A DNA stretch of 64,000 bases, taken from the NCBI GenBank assembly GCA_024235695.1, contig JACKLX010000016.1, forward strand, positions 32,998 through 96,997, in the 5' to 3' direction. Each line of letters opens with the position of its first letter. Position 1 is the first letter of the stretch. Shown piece after piece: positions 8,785-18,562 of the stretch. This stretch comes from Accumulibacter sp. (GTDB lineage: Bacteria > Pseudomonadota > Gammaproteobacteria > Burkholderiales > Rhodocyclaceae). The position numbers were made by a program, and so were the translations under genes. The notes under the pieces were generated by a model. That model saw only the letters and a list, made by a program, of their open reading frames with translations, searched no databases and had not been told where the DNA came from.

Positions 8785-11490
8785 TCACAGACGGCCGACC
8801 GGCAAACGCCGCAACACCGCTTTCTCCGCTTCGACGGCGAGGAACTGGCCGGCGCCAAGGGCCAGGATCACCAGCCACGACGCCGCGTCGAGGCCTTCGC
8901 TTTGGAACACCTCCTGGAGCGCTGGGGCGTAGGTGAACAGCAGCTGGAAAGCGATCAGGGTGGCGCTCACCCAGAGCGCCACCGGGTTGCCGGTGAGGGT
9001 CTCGCGGGTGAACGCCGAGGCGGTGAAGTGGCGTACGTGGAACAGGTACAGCAGTTCGCCGACGACCAGCATGTTCACCGCTGCCGTACGGGCCGTCTCG
9101 ACGCTGCTGCCGCGCGCCAGTTCCCATTCGAAGACGCTGAAGGTGACGACGACCATCAGGGCGCTGACGTAAGCGATGCGCGCCGCCAGCACGCGCGTGA
9201 TCAGGGCTTCACCGGGGCGTCGCGGCGGCCGTTGCATGACCCCGGGCTCGGCCGGCTCGAAAGCCAGCGCCAGCGCGAGGGTCACCGCGGTAATCATGTT
9301 CACCCACAGAATCTGGCCGGCAGTGACCGGTAGCGCCAGGCCGAGGAAGACCGCCAGCAGGATCACGCCCGCTTCACCGCCGTTGGTCGGCAGGATGAAC
9401 AGCAGCGATTTCTTGACGTTGTCGAAAACCACGCGACCCTCGCGAACGGCCTGCGCGATGGTCGCGAAGTTGTCGTCGGTCAGCACCAGGTCGGCGGCTT
9501 CGCGCGCCGCGTCGGTGCCCTTGTCGCCCATCGCCACGCCGATGTCGGCTGCCTTCAGCGCCGGCGCGTCGTTCACGCCGTCGCCGGTCATCGCCACCAG
9601 TTCGCCCTGCGCCTGCAGCGCGGCGACCAGGCGCAGCTTGTGCTCGGGGCTGGCGCGTGCGATCACGTCGGTCTCGCGCGCCCGGCGGCGGAGCGCGTCA
9701 TCGTCCAGCGCGTCGACCATGTCGCCGGTCAGAACCCGCTCGGCGTTCAGGCCCAGTTGTCGGCCGATGGCCGCCGCGGTGACCGCATGGTCGCCGGTGA
9801 TCATCTTCACCCGCAGTCCGGCGTGCTGGCATTCGGCGACGGCGGCGATCGCCTCCTCGCGCGGCGGATCGATCAGTCCGACCATTCCCAGCAAGGTCGA
9901 ACGCCAGCCGATGTCGACCATCGACAGCGACGTCGTCGTTGCCGGCATTTCGCAGCGCGCCAGCGCGAGTACCCGCTGACCGGCAGCGGCGGCGGCGTGC
10001 ATCCGCTGGTCCCAGGCCGCACGGTCGAGCGGCCGGCCGCCAGTGTCCTGCACGCACAGGTCGAGAATGCGTTCCGGCGCGCCCTTGAGCAGCACCTCGG
10101 CGTGTCCGGCATGGTCGTGATGCAGGGTGGCCATCAAGCGGTGTTCCGACTCGAACGGGATTTCGTCGACGCGCGGTTGCGCGGCGGCGACCTCGGCCGG
10201 GTCGAGGCCGGCCTTGCGCGCCAGCGTCTGCAGGGCACCTTCGGTGGGATCGCCGAGCAGTTGCCAGCCACTCGTCGGGTCGTGCCTGAGCTGTGCGTCG
10301 TTGCACAGCAGAGCGCAGCGTACCAGACGCTGCAGAGCGATGTCACCGAGCGGGTCGATCGGCTCGCCATCGCACAGGAAACCGCCCTCCGGCGCGTAGC
10401 CGGCGCCGCTCACCGCGAGGGTGGCGGTGGGCAGCATGACGCGCACGGCGGTCATTTCGTTCCTGGTCAGCGTGCCGGTCTTGTCCGAGCAGATGACGGT
10501 GACCGAGCCGAGCGTCTCGACCGCCGGCAGCCGGCGGATGATCGCGTGCTTGCCGGCCATGATGCGGGTACCGATGGCGAGCACGATGGTGACGATCGCC
10601 GGCAGGCCTTCGGGGATCGCCGCCACCGCCAGGCCGACGACGGCGAGAAAGATCTCCAGCGCCGGCATCTGGTGCACCAGACGCCCGTAGAGGAAAGTGA
10701 TCAGTCCGACGACAAGGATGAACAAGGTGATCTGGCGCGCGAACTGATCGAGCCGCCGGGTGAGCGGCGTCGCCAGGGTGTGGACGCCGCCGACCAGCCG
10801 GCCGATGCGCCCGATCTCGGTCGCCTGCCCGGTACCGACGACGACACCCTGTGCCTGGCCGGAATTGACGACTGTGCCGGAAAAGGCCAGGCACGAGCGG
10901 TCGCCGATCGGAGCGGCGCTGGCCACGGGTTCGCTGCCCTTGTCAGCCGGCAGCGATTCGCCGGTGAGCGCCGCCTCGTTGATCCGCAGGTTCTTCACCC
11001 GCAACAGTCGCAGGTCGGCCGGCACGCGCGCGCCCGCTTCGAGCAGCACGATGTCGCCGGGCACCAGCAGCGTCGCATCGACTTCGTGCCGTTCACCGGC
11101 GCGGATCACCATGGCGCGGCTGGCGAGCATCGCGCTCACCGCCTCCAGCGCCTTCTCGGCCTTGCCTTCCTGTATGAATCCGATCGCCGCGTTGATCAGC
11201 ACGACGGCGGCGATCACGCCGGCGTCGATATAGTCGGCGAGCGTGAAGGTGATCAGCCCGGCGGCGAGCAGCACATAGATCAGGGGGTTGTGAAACTGCA
11301 GCGCAAAGCGCCGCCAGGGCCCGTGCCGCTGCGCTGGTGGCAGGGCGTTGCGGCCGTGGCGTGCGAGGCGCTGGGCAGCCTCTTGCGGAGCAAGACCGGT
11401 TTGGGTGACCGCCAGCGCACGCAGGACGTCGGCCACCGGCAATGCGTGCCAGACGGGAGATTTCTCGGCGGTTGGCGGCGGGCTGGCCAT
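8785..11490 (-). CDS. P-type cation-transporting ATPase (P2-type, CtpF-like)
   Basis: About 901 residues follow the P-type II plan: an N-terminal cation-ATPase domain, actuator domain with LTGES, membrane helix 4 with PEGLPAIV, phosphorylation motif SDKTGTLT, the hinge [13 protein letters not shown], and a C-terminal block of membrane helices. The M6 segment reads [18 protein letters not shown]. The aspartate that binds calcium in SERCA-type pumps is absent, so the ion is not safely calcium; mycobacterial CtpF-like pumps look similar. ATG 11490 has a GAGG about eight bases upstream and is preferred over ATG 11511, which lacks one. Pairing with a universal stress protein gene downstream suggests a stress-response role. 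Confidence 0.9.
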   Translation of the reverse strand: MASPPPTAEKSPVWHALPVADVLRALAVTQTGLAPQEAAQRLARHGRNALPPAQRHGPWRRFALQFHNPLIYVLLAAGLITFTLADYIDAGVIAAVVLINAAIGFIQEGKAEKALEAVSAMLASRAMVIRAGERHEVDATLLVPGDIVLLEAGARVPADLRLLRVKNLRINEAALTGESLPADKGSEPVASAAPIGDRSCLAFSGTVVNSGQAQGVVVGTGQATEIGRIGRLVGGVHTLATPLTRRLDQFARQITLFILVVGLITFLYGRLVHQMPALEIFLAVVGLAVAAIPEGLPAIVTIVLAIGTRIMAGKHAIIRRLPAVETLGSVTVICSDKTGTLTRNEMTAVRVMLPTATLAVSGAGYAPEGGFLCDGEPIDPLGDIALQRLVRCALLCNDAQLRHDPTSGWQLLGDPTEGALQTLARKAGLDPAEVAAAQPRVDEIPFESEHRLMATLHHDHAGHAEVLLKGAPERILDLCVQDTGGRPLDRAAWDQRMHAAAAAGQRVLALARCEMPATTTSLSMVDIGWRSTLLGMVGLIDPPREEAIAAVAECQHAGLRVKMITGDHAVTAAAIGRQLGLNAERVLTGDMVDALDDDALRRRARETDVIARASPEHKLRLVAALQAQGELVAMTGDGVNDAPALKAADIGVAMGDKGTDAAREAADLVLTDDNFATIAQAVREGRVVFDNVKKSLLFILPTNGGEAGVILLAVFLGLALPVTAGQILWVNMITAVTLALALAFEPAEPGVMQRPPRRPGEALITRVLAARIAYVSALMVVVTFSVFEWELARGSSVETARTAAVNMLVVGELLYLFHVRHFTASAFTRETLTGNPVALWVSATLIAFQLLFTYAPALQEVFQSEGLDAASWLVILALGAGQFLAVEAEKAVLRRLPVGRL

Positions 11491-11803
11491 CGCTTGCCTC
11501 AAGCGAAGCATGCCCGATTGGTGTCAGACGTCGAGGCCGTCCGACGACGAGGCCGATGCGTCGATGATCGACGGCCACTGGTCGGCAAGCGGCGGCCTGA
11601 CCCGGCGCTGTCACGCGAATCTCGCGCGTTCATGGTCAGCTCGGTGTCTCAACTCGGCGCGGCCGCTTCATCGCCATGCCGCAAACAATTCGGCCTGGTG
11701 TGGCAGCCGTGCCAGTTGCGCCTCGACGCCAGGTCGGTCGGTGCCGGTCGGTCGTTCGCCCGGCGCCGACCGTTGCTGCTTGCGTACGATTGCTGCTCCC
11801 GCC
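11491..11803. other. intergenic region between ppk1 and the P-type ATPase, no gene seen
   Basis: About 313 bases hold no supported gene. Long frames crossing this stretch on the plus strand are antisense to the neighbouring genes. No T-run terminator follows ppk1. Confidence 0.45.
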
Positions 11804-13945
11804 TCAGTCCTTCAGCAGTTCGATCAATTCGGCCTGCGACGAGTGCGGCGCGGTGCGCGATCCCCGCCGCTGGTGGTAGGTGCCGTCAGGGCCAAGTTCC
11901 CAGGCCAGGGTGTTGTCGGTCAGGTAGATCTGCAGTCCTTCGGCGATCACCCGGCGTTTCAGCTTCCGGTCAAGCACCGGAAACGCCAGTTCGATGCGCC
12001 GGAAGAAGTTGCGGTCCATCCAGTCGGCGCTCGACAGATAGACCTTTTCCTCGCCGTCGGCAAAGAAATAGAACACCCGATGGTGTTCGAGTTGGCGGCC
12101 GATGATCGAGCGGACAGTGATGTTTTCCGACAGGTCCTTGACGCCGGCGCGCAGGCCGCAGACACCGCGCACGATCAGGTCGATCTTGACGCCGGCCTGC
12201 GAGGCCTCGTAGAGCGCGGCGATGGTTTCCGGTTCGAGCAGCGAGTTCATCTTGGCGATGATCCGCGAGCGTTTGCCGGCCCGCGCTGCCTCGGCTTCGG
12301 CACGAATCCCGGCGACGACATTCGGCTGCAGCGAGAACGGCGCCTGCCACAGGTGGGTCAAGGTCTGCGCCCGACCCAGGCCGGTGAGTTGCTTGAAGAC
12401 CTCGTTGGTGTCGGCGCCGATCTCCTCGTTGCAGGTCAGCAGGCCGAAGTCCGAATAGAGGCGGGCGGTCTTCGGATGGTAGTTGCCGGTACCCAGGTGC
12501 ACGTAGCGACGCAGGCTGCCACCGCTCTTCTCCTCCTCGCGGCGGACGATCATCAGCATCTTGGCGTGCGTCTTGTAACCGACAACGCCGTAGATGACGT
12601 GCGCGCCGACCTCCTCCAGCTTGGTCGCCCAGCCGATGTTGGCTTCCTCGTCAAAGCGCGCCATCAGTTCGACGACGACGGTCACTTCCTTGCCGTTCTG
12701 CGCGGCACGGATCAGCGACTGCATCAGGACCGAGTCGGTACCGGTGCGGTAGACGGTCATTTTGATCGCCACCACCTGCGGGTCGACCGCCGACTGCTGC
12801 AGCAGCTCGATCACCGGGTTGAAACTCTGATAGGGGTGGTGCAGCAGGATATCGCCGTTACGGATGGCGTCGAAGACGCTGGTGCACTTCTGCAATACCT
12901 TCGGTGTTCCCGGGGTGAACGGCGGGAACTTGAGATTGTCGCGCTGCACCCCGTCCGGCACCTGCATCAGGCGAACCAGATTGACCGGACCGGCGACGCG
13001 GTAGAGGTCGCGCTCGGTGAGGTTGAACTGCCCGAGCAGGAACTCGGTCATCGCTTCCGAACAGTTGTTGGCGACTTCCAGCCGAACCGCGTCGCCGAAG
13101 TGCCGCTGTGGCAACTCGCCCTGGATCTTGGCGCGCAGGTTCTTGACTTCCTCTTCGTCGACGAACAGGTTGCTGTTGCGGGTGACGCGAAACTGGTAGC
13201 AGCCGAGTACCTTCATGCCGGCGAACAGTTCGTGCACGAACTCGTGCAGGATCGACGACAGGAAGACGAAGCAGTACTCGCCTTCGCAGACTTCGCGCGG
13301 TAGCCGGATGACGCGCGGCAGCACCCGCGGCGCCTGGACGATGGCGGCGTCCGAGCTGCGCCCGAAGGCGTCGCGGCCTTCGAGCTCGACGGCGAAGTTG
13401 AGGCTCTTGTTGAGCACCCGCGGAAAGGGGTGCGACGGGTCGAGACCAATCGGTGTGATTACCGGCATCACTTCGCGGAAGAAGAAGCCGCTGATCCACT
13501 CGCGCTGCTTGGCGGTCCAGTCGGAGCGCTTGACGAAGCGAACGCCTTCGGCGGCGAGCAGCGGCAGGATTTCGTCGTTGAGCAGCGCGTACTGTTCGCG
13601 GACCAGCGCGTGCGTCTCGTCGCTGACCAGGCGATACACTTCGCGAGCGGTCTTGCCGTCGGTGGTGATCGCCACCGATCCGAGCTTGAGTTGTTCCTTG
13701 ATTCCCGCCACCCGGATTTCGAAGAACTCGTCGAGGTTGCTGCTGACGATGCACAGGAAGCGCAGCCGCTCCAGCAGGGGGGTTCTGGGGTTCTTTGCCT
13801 GCCACAGCACACGGCGATTGAAGGCCAGCAGACCCATCTCGCGATTCTGGAAATAATCCGACGGGAAACCGCTGGGCGATGCCTGGGGAGCGGTCTGGTG
13901 AGCGGTCTTGGGAGCAGCCTCGGTGGTCGTGGCGACGATGTTCAT
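11804..13945 (-). CDS. ppk1: polyphosphate kinase 1
   Basis: The 713-residue enzyme reversibly transfers the gamma phosphate of ATP to polyphosphate. The N domain begins at about residue 30 with SDYFQNREMGLLAFNRRV and contains the conserved SSNLDEFFEIRVAG. The catalytic half contains VGYKTHAKMLMIVRRE and the autophosphorylated histidine region VHLGTGNYHPKTARLY. A second phospholipase-D-like block carries the equivalent conserved SADWMDRNFFRR. ATG 13945 has GGAAGGAA upstream. It diverges from ppx across 241 bases; a PHO-box-like site lies 45 bases before the start. In a polyphosphate-accumulating organism this is the main polymer-forming enzyme. Confidence 0.97.
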   Translation of the reverse strand: MNIVATTTEAAPKTAHQTAPQASPSGFPSDYFQNREMGLLAFNRRVLWQAKNPRTPLLERLRFLCIVSSNLDEFFEIRVAGIKEQLKLGSVAITTDGKTAREVYRLVSDETHALVREQYALLNDEILPLLAAEGVRFVKRSDWTAKQREWISGFFFREVMPVITPIGLDPSHPFPRVLNKSLNFAVELEGRDAFGRSSDAAIVQAPRVLPRVIRLPREVCEGEYCFVFLSSILHEFVHELFAGMKVLGCYQFRVTRNSNLFVDEEEVKNLRAKIQGELPQRHFGDAVRLEVANNCSEAMTEFLLGQFNLTERDLYRVAGPVNLVRLMQVPDGVQRDNLKFPPFTPGTPKVLQKCTSVFDAIRNGDILLHHPYQSFNPVIELLQQSAVDPQVVAIKMTVYRTGTDSVLMQSLIRAAQNGKEVTVVVELMARFDEEANIGWATKLEEVGAHVIYGVVGYKTHAKMLMIVRREEEKSGGSLRRYVHLGTGNYHPKTARLYSDFGLLTCNEEIGADTNEVFKQLTGLGRAQTLTHLWQAPFSLQPNVVAGIRAEAEAARAGKRSRIIAKMNSLLEPETIAALYEASQAGVKIDLIVRGVCGLRAGVKDLSENITVRSIIGRQLEHHRVFYFFADGEEKVYLSSADWMDRNFFRRIELAFPVLDRKLKRRVIAEGLQIYLTDNTLAWELGPDGTYHQRRGSRTAPHSSQAELIELLKD

Positions 13946-13989
13946 GGGTTCCTTCCGTGAAAATTTGTTGATCAGGCAGGCGGGTAATT

Positions 13990-14008
13990 GGTAGCAGACA
14001 TATTACAA
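13990..14008 (-). promoter_or_regulatory. candidate PHO box upstream of ppk1
   Basis: Read on the minus strand the site is TTGTAATATGTCTGCTACC. It keeps the two CTGT-type half sites of the enterobacterial PHO box at the right 11-base period: TTGTAAT then CTGCTAC, against the consensus CTGTCATAWAWCTGTCAY. About 13 of 18 positions agree by eye. It ends 45 bases before the ppk1 ATG, where PhoB-dependent promoters place it. PhoB control of ppk is known in other proteobacteria; binding here is inference. Confidence 0.45.
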
Positions 14009-14186
14009 CCATCGCCACCGCAGGGGGTCGATCGGCCGGAGCTTTTCTCGGCAAGGCGGCGGTCGATGGGCGCATTTCGGGCGGCGATGAGGCTCCCGGC
14101 AGTAGTGCTAAAATAAGCAGTCGGCGATTTCCCGCACACCATTCACCGCGCCGCAGATCCGAGGGCGGCGCTCACGCCAGGCAGCC

Positions 14187-15698
14187 ATGAGTTACGAACT
14201 AATCGCAGGCGTCGACCTGGGGTCGAACAGTTTTCGCGTTCAGGTCGGTCGTGTCGTCGGCTCGCGGATCCACCCGCTCGACACGCACAAGGAGCCGGTG
14301 CGGCTGGGTGCCGGCCTGACCCGTGACAAGATGCTCGATCATGCTTCCCAGCAGCGGGCGATCAGTGCCTTGCAGCGCTTTGGCGAGCGCCTGCGCGGTT
14401 TTGCGCCGGCCACCGTGCGGGCCGTCATCACCGACGCGATGCGCGTCGCCCGCAACGCCAACGTCATCCTGCCGCAGGCGGAAGCCGCGCTCGGTTTTCC
14501 GATCGAGATCATCGGTGGTCGCGAGGAGGCGCGCCTGATCTTCATCGGCGCAATCAACGCCTTGCCGGCCGCCGCGCATCGGCGGCTGGTGGTGGACGTC
14601 GGCGGTGGCTCGACCGAACTGGTGATTGGCGAGGGTAGCGAGCCGCTGCTGATGGAGTCGCTGTTCATGGGCGGCATCAGTTATCGCCAGCGCTTCTTTC
14701 CCGACGGCAAGGTGCACAAGAAGAGCCTCCGGGCGGCCGAAGTCGCCGCGGCGCGCGAGGTCGAGGCGATTGTCGCCGACTACCAGCGCTGCGGCTGGCA
14801 AGAGGTCGTCGGGTGTTCGGGTTCGGCGCAGGAAATTGCCGGCATCCTCGAGACCAACGGCCTCAATCCCGACGGCGGCAGCGGCATCAGTCGCGAGGGA
14901 CTGGCCAGACTGCGCGAGCGGCTGCTTCGGGCCGGTTCCGCCGAAGCGCTGAAGCTCGAGGGTGTCAGCAGCGACCGCCTGCAGATTCTCCCCGGTGCCA
15001 TCGCGATCATGTCGGCCGTCTTTTCCGAGCTGGCCATCGAGCGCATGATCTACTCCGACGGTGCGCTGGCGCTGGGCGTGCTCTACGATCTGCTCGGGCG
15101 CTTCGAGCACCACGATACGCGCGACGAGACGGTGCTGCACTTCATGCGCCGCTATCAGGTCGCCGAGGCACAGGTCAGACGCGTCGAACGGACCGCGCTG
15201 ACGCTGCTCGGGCAGTTGATCGCGCTCGATTCGTCGGCGCACGAGAACGACGTGCACTTCCTGCGCTGGGCGGTTTCCCTGCACGAGATCGGCGTTTCGG
15301 TGGCGCACGCGGGCTTTCACCGGCACGGTGCTTATATCGTCAGCAACGCCGACATGCCGGGTTTCTCGAAACGCGACCAGCAGCGCCTGGCGTTGCTGAT
15401 TCTCGGGCAGTACGGCAAGCTGCAGAAGCTGGCGGCGATGCCGGCGGGCGACGCCAACTGGCGACTGCTGCTGTGCCTTCGCCTGGCCGTTCTGGTGCAT
15501 CGTTCACGCGACGACGAGGCGTTGCCGAACTGGTCGATCAAGGAGTCGCCGGTCGGCTTCGAGCTCGCCGTTCCGGCGGACTGGCTGGCGGCGTGCCCGA
15601 GCGTCGCCGCCGCGCTGGTCGACGAGGCGCTGTTCTGGCGCCGCATCGGCGTTACCGTCCAGATCAAGCGCCTGCCGGACGAGGTGGTGCTGCCATGA
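14187..15698 (+). CDS. ppx: exopolyphosphatase (Ppx/GppA family)
   Basis: This 503-residue protein has the ASKHA-fold signatures of Ppx/GppA phosphatases: phosphate loop GVDLGSNSFRVQVGRV at residues 8-23 and VVDVGGGSTELVIGEG near residue 137. The C-terminal third is the helical HD-like domain (Ppx_GppA_III). It releases phosphate from polyphosphate ends or may hydrolyse pppGpp; position beside ppk1 favours the first. The gene diverges from ppk1, and only seven bases separate its stop from the GTG start of the Mla-type permease gene, so it probably leads that operon. Confidence 0.93.
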   Translation: MSYELIAGVDLGSNSFRVQVGRVVGSRIHPLDTHKEPVRLGAGLTRDKMLDHASQQRAISALQRFGERLRGFAPATVRAVITDAMRVARNANVILPQAEAALGFPIEIIGGREEARLIFIGAINALPAAAHRRLVVDVGGGSTELVIGEGSEPLLMESLFMGGISYRQRFFPDGKVHKKSLRAAEVAAAREVEAIVADYQRCGWQEVVGCSGSAQEIAGILETNGLNPDGGSGISREGLARLRERLLRAGSAEALKLEGVSSDRLQILPGAIAIMSAVFSELAIERMIYSDGALALGVLYDLLGRFEHHDTRDETVLHFMRRYQVAEAQVRRVERTALTLLGQLIALDSSAHENDVHFLRWAVSLHEIGVSVAHAGFHRHGAYIVSNADMPGFSKRDQQRLALLILGQYGKLQKLAAMPAGDANWRLLLCLRLAVLVHRSRDDEALPNWSIKESPVGFELAVPADWLAACPSVAAALVDEALFWRRIGVTVQIKRLPDEVVLP

Positions 15699-15705
15699 GC
15701 GCCTG

Positions 15706-16821
15706 GTGAGCGCGGCGACGATTGCCACCGTCGAGCGGGCGGCCAGCGTGCAGGTGCAGCTTGCCGGCGACTGGACGCTGGCGACCATGCCGCAGCCGAT
15801 TTCGCGCCTCGAGCTTCGCCTGCGCCATCTCGCCGCCGGCGATGCCGATTGGGATCTGCGGGCGATCGCGCGCATGGACAGTGCTGGCGGCATTCTGCTG
15901 TGGCGCGCCTGGGGACGACGCTGGCCGGCATCGCTGGCCATTTCTCCCCGGCATCGGTCGCTGATCGAGCGTGTCGAGGCGGTGCCCGTCGATGTCGGGC
16001 CGCCGAGCTCGCCGGGACACCTGAACGCGCTGCTGCTTCTCGGTCGATTGGTCCTGGCGGCGATTGACAACCTGGCGGGAATCGTCGCGCTGATCGGCCA
16101 ACTGGTTCTCGACGTGGCTCATCTCTGCCGGCATCCGCGCGACATTCCATGGCGCGAGTTCTCGGCAAATCTGTTCAAGAGCGGTGCGCAGGCGCTGCCG
16201 GTGACGGCGCTGATCGGTTTCCTGATCGGCGTCGTCCTGTCGTATCTCTCTGCCCTGCAGCTGGCGACCTTCGGCGCCGACGTGTTCATCGTCAATCTGC
16301 TCGGCATCAGCATCGTTCGCGAGCTTGGGCCGATGCTGGTGGCGGTCCTGGTTGCTGGCCGCTCGGGTTCGGCGATGACTGCCCAGATCGGCGTCATGCG
16401 GGTCACCGAGGAGATCGACGCGCTGGCGACGATGGGTGTTTCGCGCAGTCAGCGGCTGGTGCTGCCGAAGGTCATCGCGCTGTCGATCGCGATGCCGCTG
16501 CTGGTCGTCTGGTGCTCGGCCGCAGGGATCATTGGCGGAATGGTATCGGCCAATCTGCAGATGGACCTGTCGTACGGCTTCTTCATCGACACGCTGCCGA
16601 AAGTGGTGCCGGTCAGCAATCTCTGGATCGGCATGAGCAAGGGCGCCGTCTTCGGTTTCCTGATCGCACTGATCGCCTGCCACTTCGGCCTTCGGGTCAA
16701 GCCGAATACGGAAAGCCTCTCGTCACAGACGACCACTTCGGTGGTAACCTCGATCACGGTGGCGATCCTGGTCGATGCCATCGCGGCGATCCTGACCCGC
16801 AATGTCGGCATTCCGCTGTGA
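15706..16821 (+). CDS. mlaE: MlaE-type permease with N-terminal STAS-like domain
   Basis: The 371-residue protein begins at GTG 15706. Residues 1 to about 95 look like a STAS domain (IARMDSAGGILLWRAWG), the role played by separate MlaB in E. coli. The rest is an MlaE permease with about five or six hydrophobic segments and the family motif VRELGPMLVAVLVAGRSGSA, followed by AQIGVMRVTEEIDAL. It forms the inner-membrane channel of a phospholipid ABC transporter. The GTG of the following ATPase gene overlaps its TGA by four bases. Confidence 0.92.
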   Translation: MSAATIATVERAASVQVQLAGDWTLATMPQPISRLELRLRHLAAGDADWDLRAIARMDSAGGILLWRAWGRRWPASLAISPRHRSLIERVEAVPVDVGPPSSPGHLNALLLLGRLVLAAIDNLAGIVALIGQLVLDVAHLCRHPRDIPWREFSANLFKSGAQALPVTALIGFLIGVVLSYLSALQLATFGADVFIVNLLGISIVRELGPMLVAVLVAGRSGSAMTAQIGVMRVTEEIDALATMGVSRSQRLVLPKVIALSIAMPLLVVWCSAAGIIGGMVSANLQMDLSYGFFIDTLPKVVPVSNLWIGMSKGAVFGFLIALIACHFGLRVKPNTESLSSQTTTSVVTSITVAILVDAIAAILTRNVGIPL

Positions 16822-17615
16822 GCACGCCGCCTGAGACAGCTCCGATGACGGCCCCGGTGATCGAGATTCGCGGACTGTGCACGCGTTTCGACGACGTGCT
16901 GGTTCATCAGGGCATCGATCTCGATGTCGCCGCCGGGCAGATACTCGGTCTGGTCGGTGGCTCCGGCAGCGGCAAGACCACCCTGCTGCGCGAGATCGTC
17001 GGTCTGCTGGCGCCGAGCGCCGGCAGTCTCAAGCTCTTCGGGCAGACGATGCTCGACGCCGACCCAGAACGCGGCCGAGCGGTCCGCCGGCGCTTCGGGA
17101 TGCTCTTCCAGCAGGGGGCGCTGTTTTCGGCGTTTTCGGTTTTCGACAACATCGCTTTCCCGCTACGGGAGTTGCGTACGCTCGACGAGGCGATGATTCG
17201 CGATCTGGTGTTGCTCAAGCTGGCGATGGTCGAACTCGAGCCACGCCACGGCAGTTTGATGCCCGCCGAGTTGTCCGGCGGCATGGTCAAGCGCGTCGCG
17301 CTGGCGCGGGCGCTGTCGCTGGAGCCCGAGCTGCTGGTCTTCGACGAGCCGACGGCCGGTCTCGACCCCGATCTTGCCGAGAGCTTCGTCAGACTGATCA
17401 AGTTGCTGCAGCGGGAACTCGGGTTCACGGTGGTGATGGTGACGCACGATCTGGCGACCTTGAAGGGTCTGGCGACGCGGCTGGCGGTGCTCGCCGACAA
17501 GAAGATCATCGCCTGTGGTACGGCCGAAGAGGTGCTGGCCGTCGATCATCCCTTCATCCACAACTTTTTCGGTTCGGGGCACTCCGCCGCGATCACCGGA
17601 CAGGAGGCGAGCTAA
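16818..17615 (+). CDS. mlaF: MlaF-type ABC transporter ATPase
   Basis: The ATPase has 265 residues from GTG 16818. The Walker A motif GGSGSGKT is at residues 47-54; further on are the Q-loop LFQQGALFSAF, the signature LSGGMVKR, Walker B LLVFDEPTAGLDP and the switch histidine in VTHDL. The GTG overlaps the permease stop (GTGA), which argues for coupling; ATG 16845, nine codons on, is the other possible start. It powers lipid movement between the membranes together with the permease before it and the MCE protein after it. Confidence 0.93.
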   Translation: MSTPPETAPMTAPVIEIRGLCTRFDDVLVHQGIDLDVAAGQILGLVGGSGSGKTTLLREIVGLLAPSAGSLKLFGQTMLDADPERGRAVRRRFGMLFQQGALFSAFSVFDNIAFPLRELRTLDEAMIRDLVLLKLAMVELEPRHGSLMPAELSGGMVKRVALARALSLEPELLVFDEPTAGLDPDLAESFVRLIKLLQRELGFTVVMVTHDLATLKGLATRLAVLADKKIIACGTAEEVLAVDHPFIHNFFGSGHSAAITGQEAS

Positions 17616-17617
17616 CC

Positions 17618-18562
17618 ATGGAGAACCGTTCGCACGCCCTGATGGCCGGCTTGTTCACGCTGCTGCTCGGCGTTGCGGCGGTACTCTCGGCATGGTGGTT
17701 CGGCGGCAAGCACGAACTGACCCGGGAGTACACGGTGGTCACCAGGCAGAATGTCACCGGCCTCAGCCTGCAGGGACAGGTCCGCTATCGCGGCATCCGG
17801 GTGGGCAAGGTACAGGCCATCGAACTCGACCCCGAGGATCTGCGCAATATCCTGATTCGCATCAGTGTCAACCAGGCGGTACCGGTGACGCACGGGACGA
17901 CTGCCAAGATGGGCTATCAGGGCGTCACCGGCATCGCTCACATCCTGCTTGAAGACAGCGGCCGTGATCCGGCGCCGCTGGCCGGCGACGACGGCGAAGC
18001 CTCGTGGATCAGGATGCAGCCGTCGCTGATCGAGGAGTTGTCCGACGCCGGTGGCGCCACACTGCGCGAAGCGAAGGACTTCCTGGTCAATGCCAACAAG
18101 CTGCTGAACGACGACAACCTGCAGCATTTTGCGCGGATCCTGGCCAACCTCGATGCGACCACCGCCAGTGCCAACGACGCGATCGGCCAGTTCCGCAAGC
18201 TGCTGACGATGCTTCCGGAGAACGTCCGCCTGCTCAGTGCAACGCTGGCGCGCGCCGAGCGGGCGGCGGGTGAGGCGACGCCAGTGCTGGTCGAGGCGCG
18301 TCGCCTGATCGTTCGCCTGCAGACGGTCAGCGACAAGGTGGAACGGCTGATCGGTGATCCATCGCCGGGCGGCATCGGCGCGCTGGCGCCCCGCCTGAAC
18401 GAACTCGGCAGCGAGTTGTCGGCCAACTCGCGTCAGCTCCAGCGGGTGCTGCAGATGCTTGAAGAGTCACCGCAGAGCATCGTTTTCGGCTCGCCGAAGC
18501 CTGCTCCGGGACCCGGCGAGGCCGGCTTTGCCCCACCGCCACGTAGCGAGGGATCACCATGA
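17618..18562 (+). CDS. MCE-domain (MlaD-like) lipid-binding protein
   Basis: The 314-residue protein has one N-terminal membrane anchor (about residues 9-28), then an MCE domain starting YTVVTRQNVTGLSLQGQVRYRGI in two adjoining parts and ending with VTGIAHILLED. A long helical region follows, with a Pro-rich tail. MCE proteins form hexameric rings or tubes that carry lipids across the periplasm. ATG 17618 is three bases after the ATPase stop and has AGGAGG upstream. Its stop overlaps the lipoprotein start (ATGA). The long helical extension makes it closer to PqiB/YebT-style or actinobacterial Mce proteins than to the short E. coli MlaD. Confidence 0.9.
   Translation: MENRSHALMAGLFTLLLGVAAVLSAWWFGGKHELTREYTVVTRQNVTGLSLQGQVRYRGIRVGKVQAIELDPEDLRNILIRISVNQAVPVTHGTTAKMGYQGVTGIAHILLEDSGRDPAPLAGDDGEASWIRMQPSLIEELSDAGGATLREAKDFLVNANKLLNDDNLQHFARILANLDATTASANDAIGQFRKLLTMLPENVRLLSATLARAERAAGEATPVLVEARRLIVRLQTVSDKVERLIGDPSPGGIGALAPRLNELGSELSANSRQLQRVLQMLEESPQSIVFGSPKPAPGPGEAGFAPPPRSEGSP

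Noticed and set aside
11348-13303. 651-codon plus-strand frame
   Set aside because: It lies opposite ppk1 and the start of the P-type ATPase, both with full motif sets.
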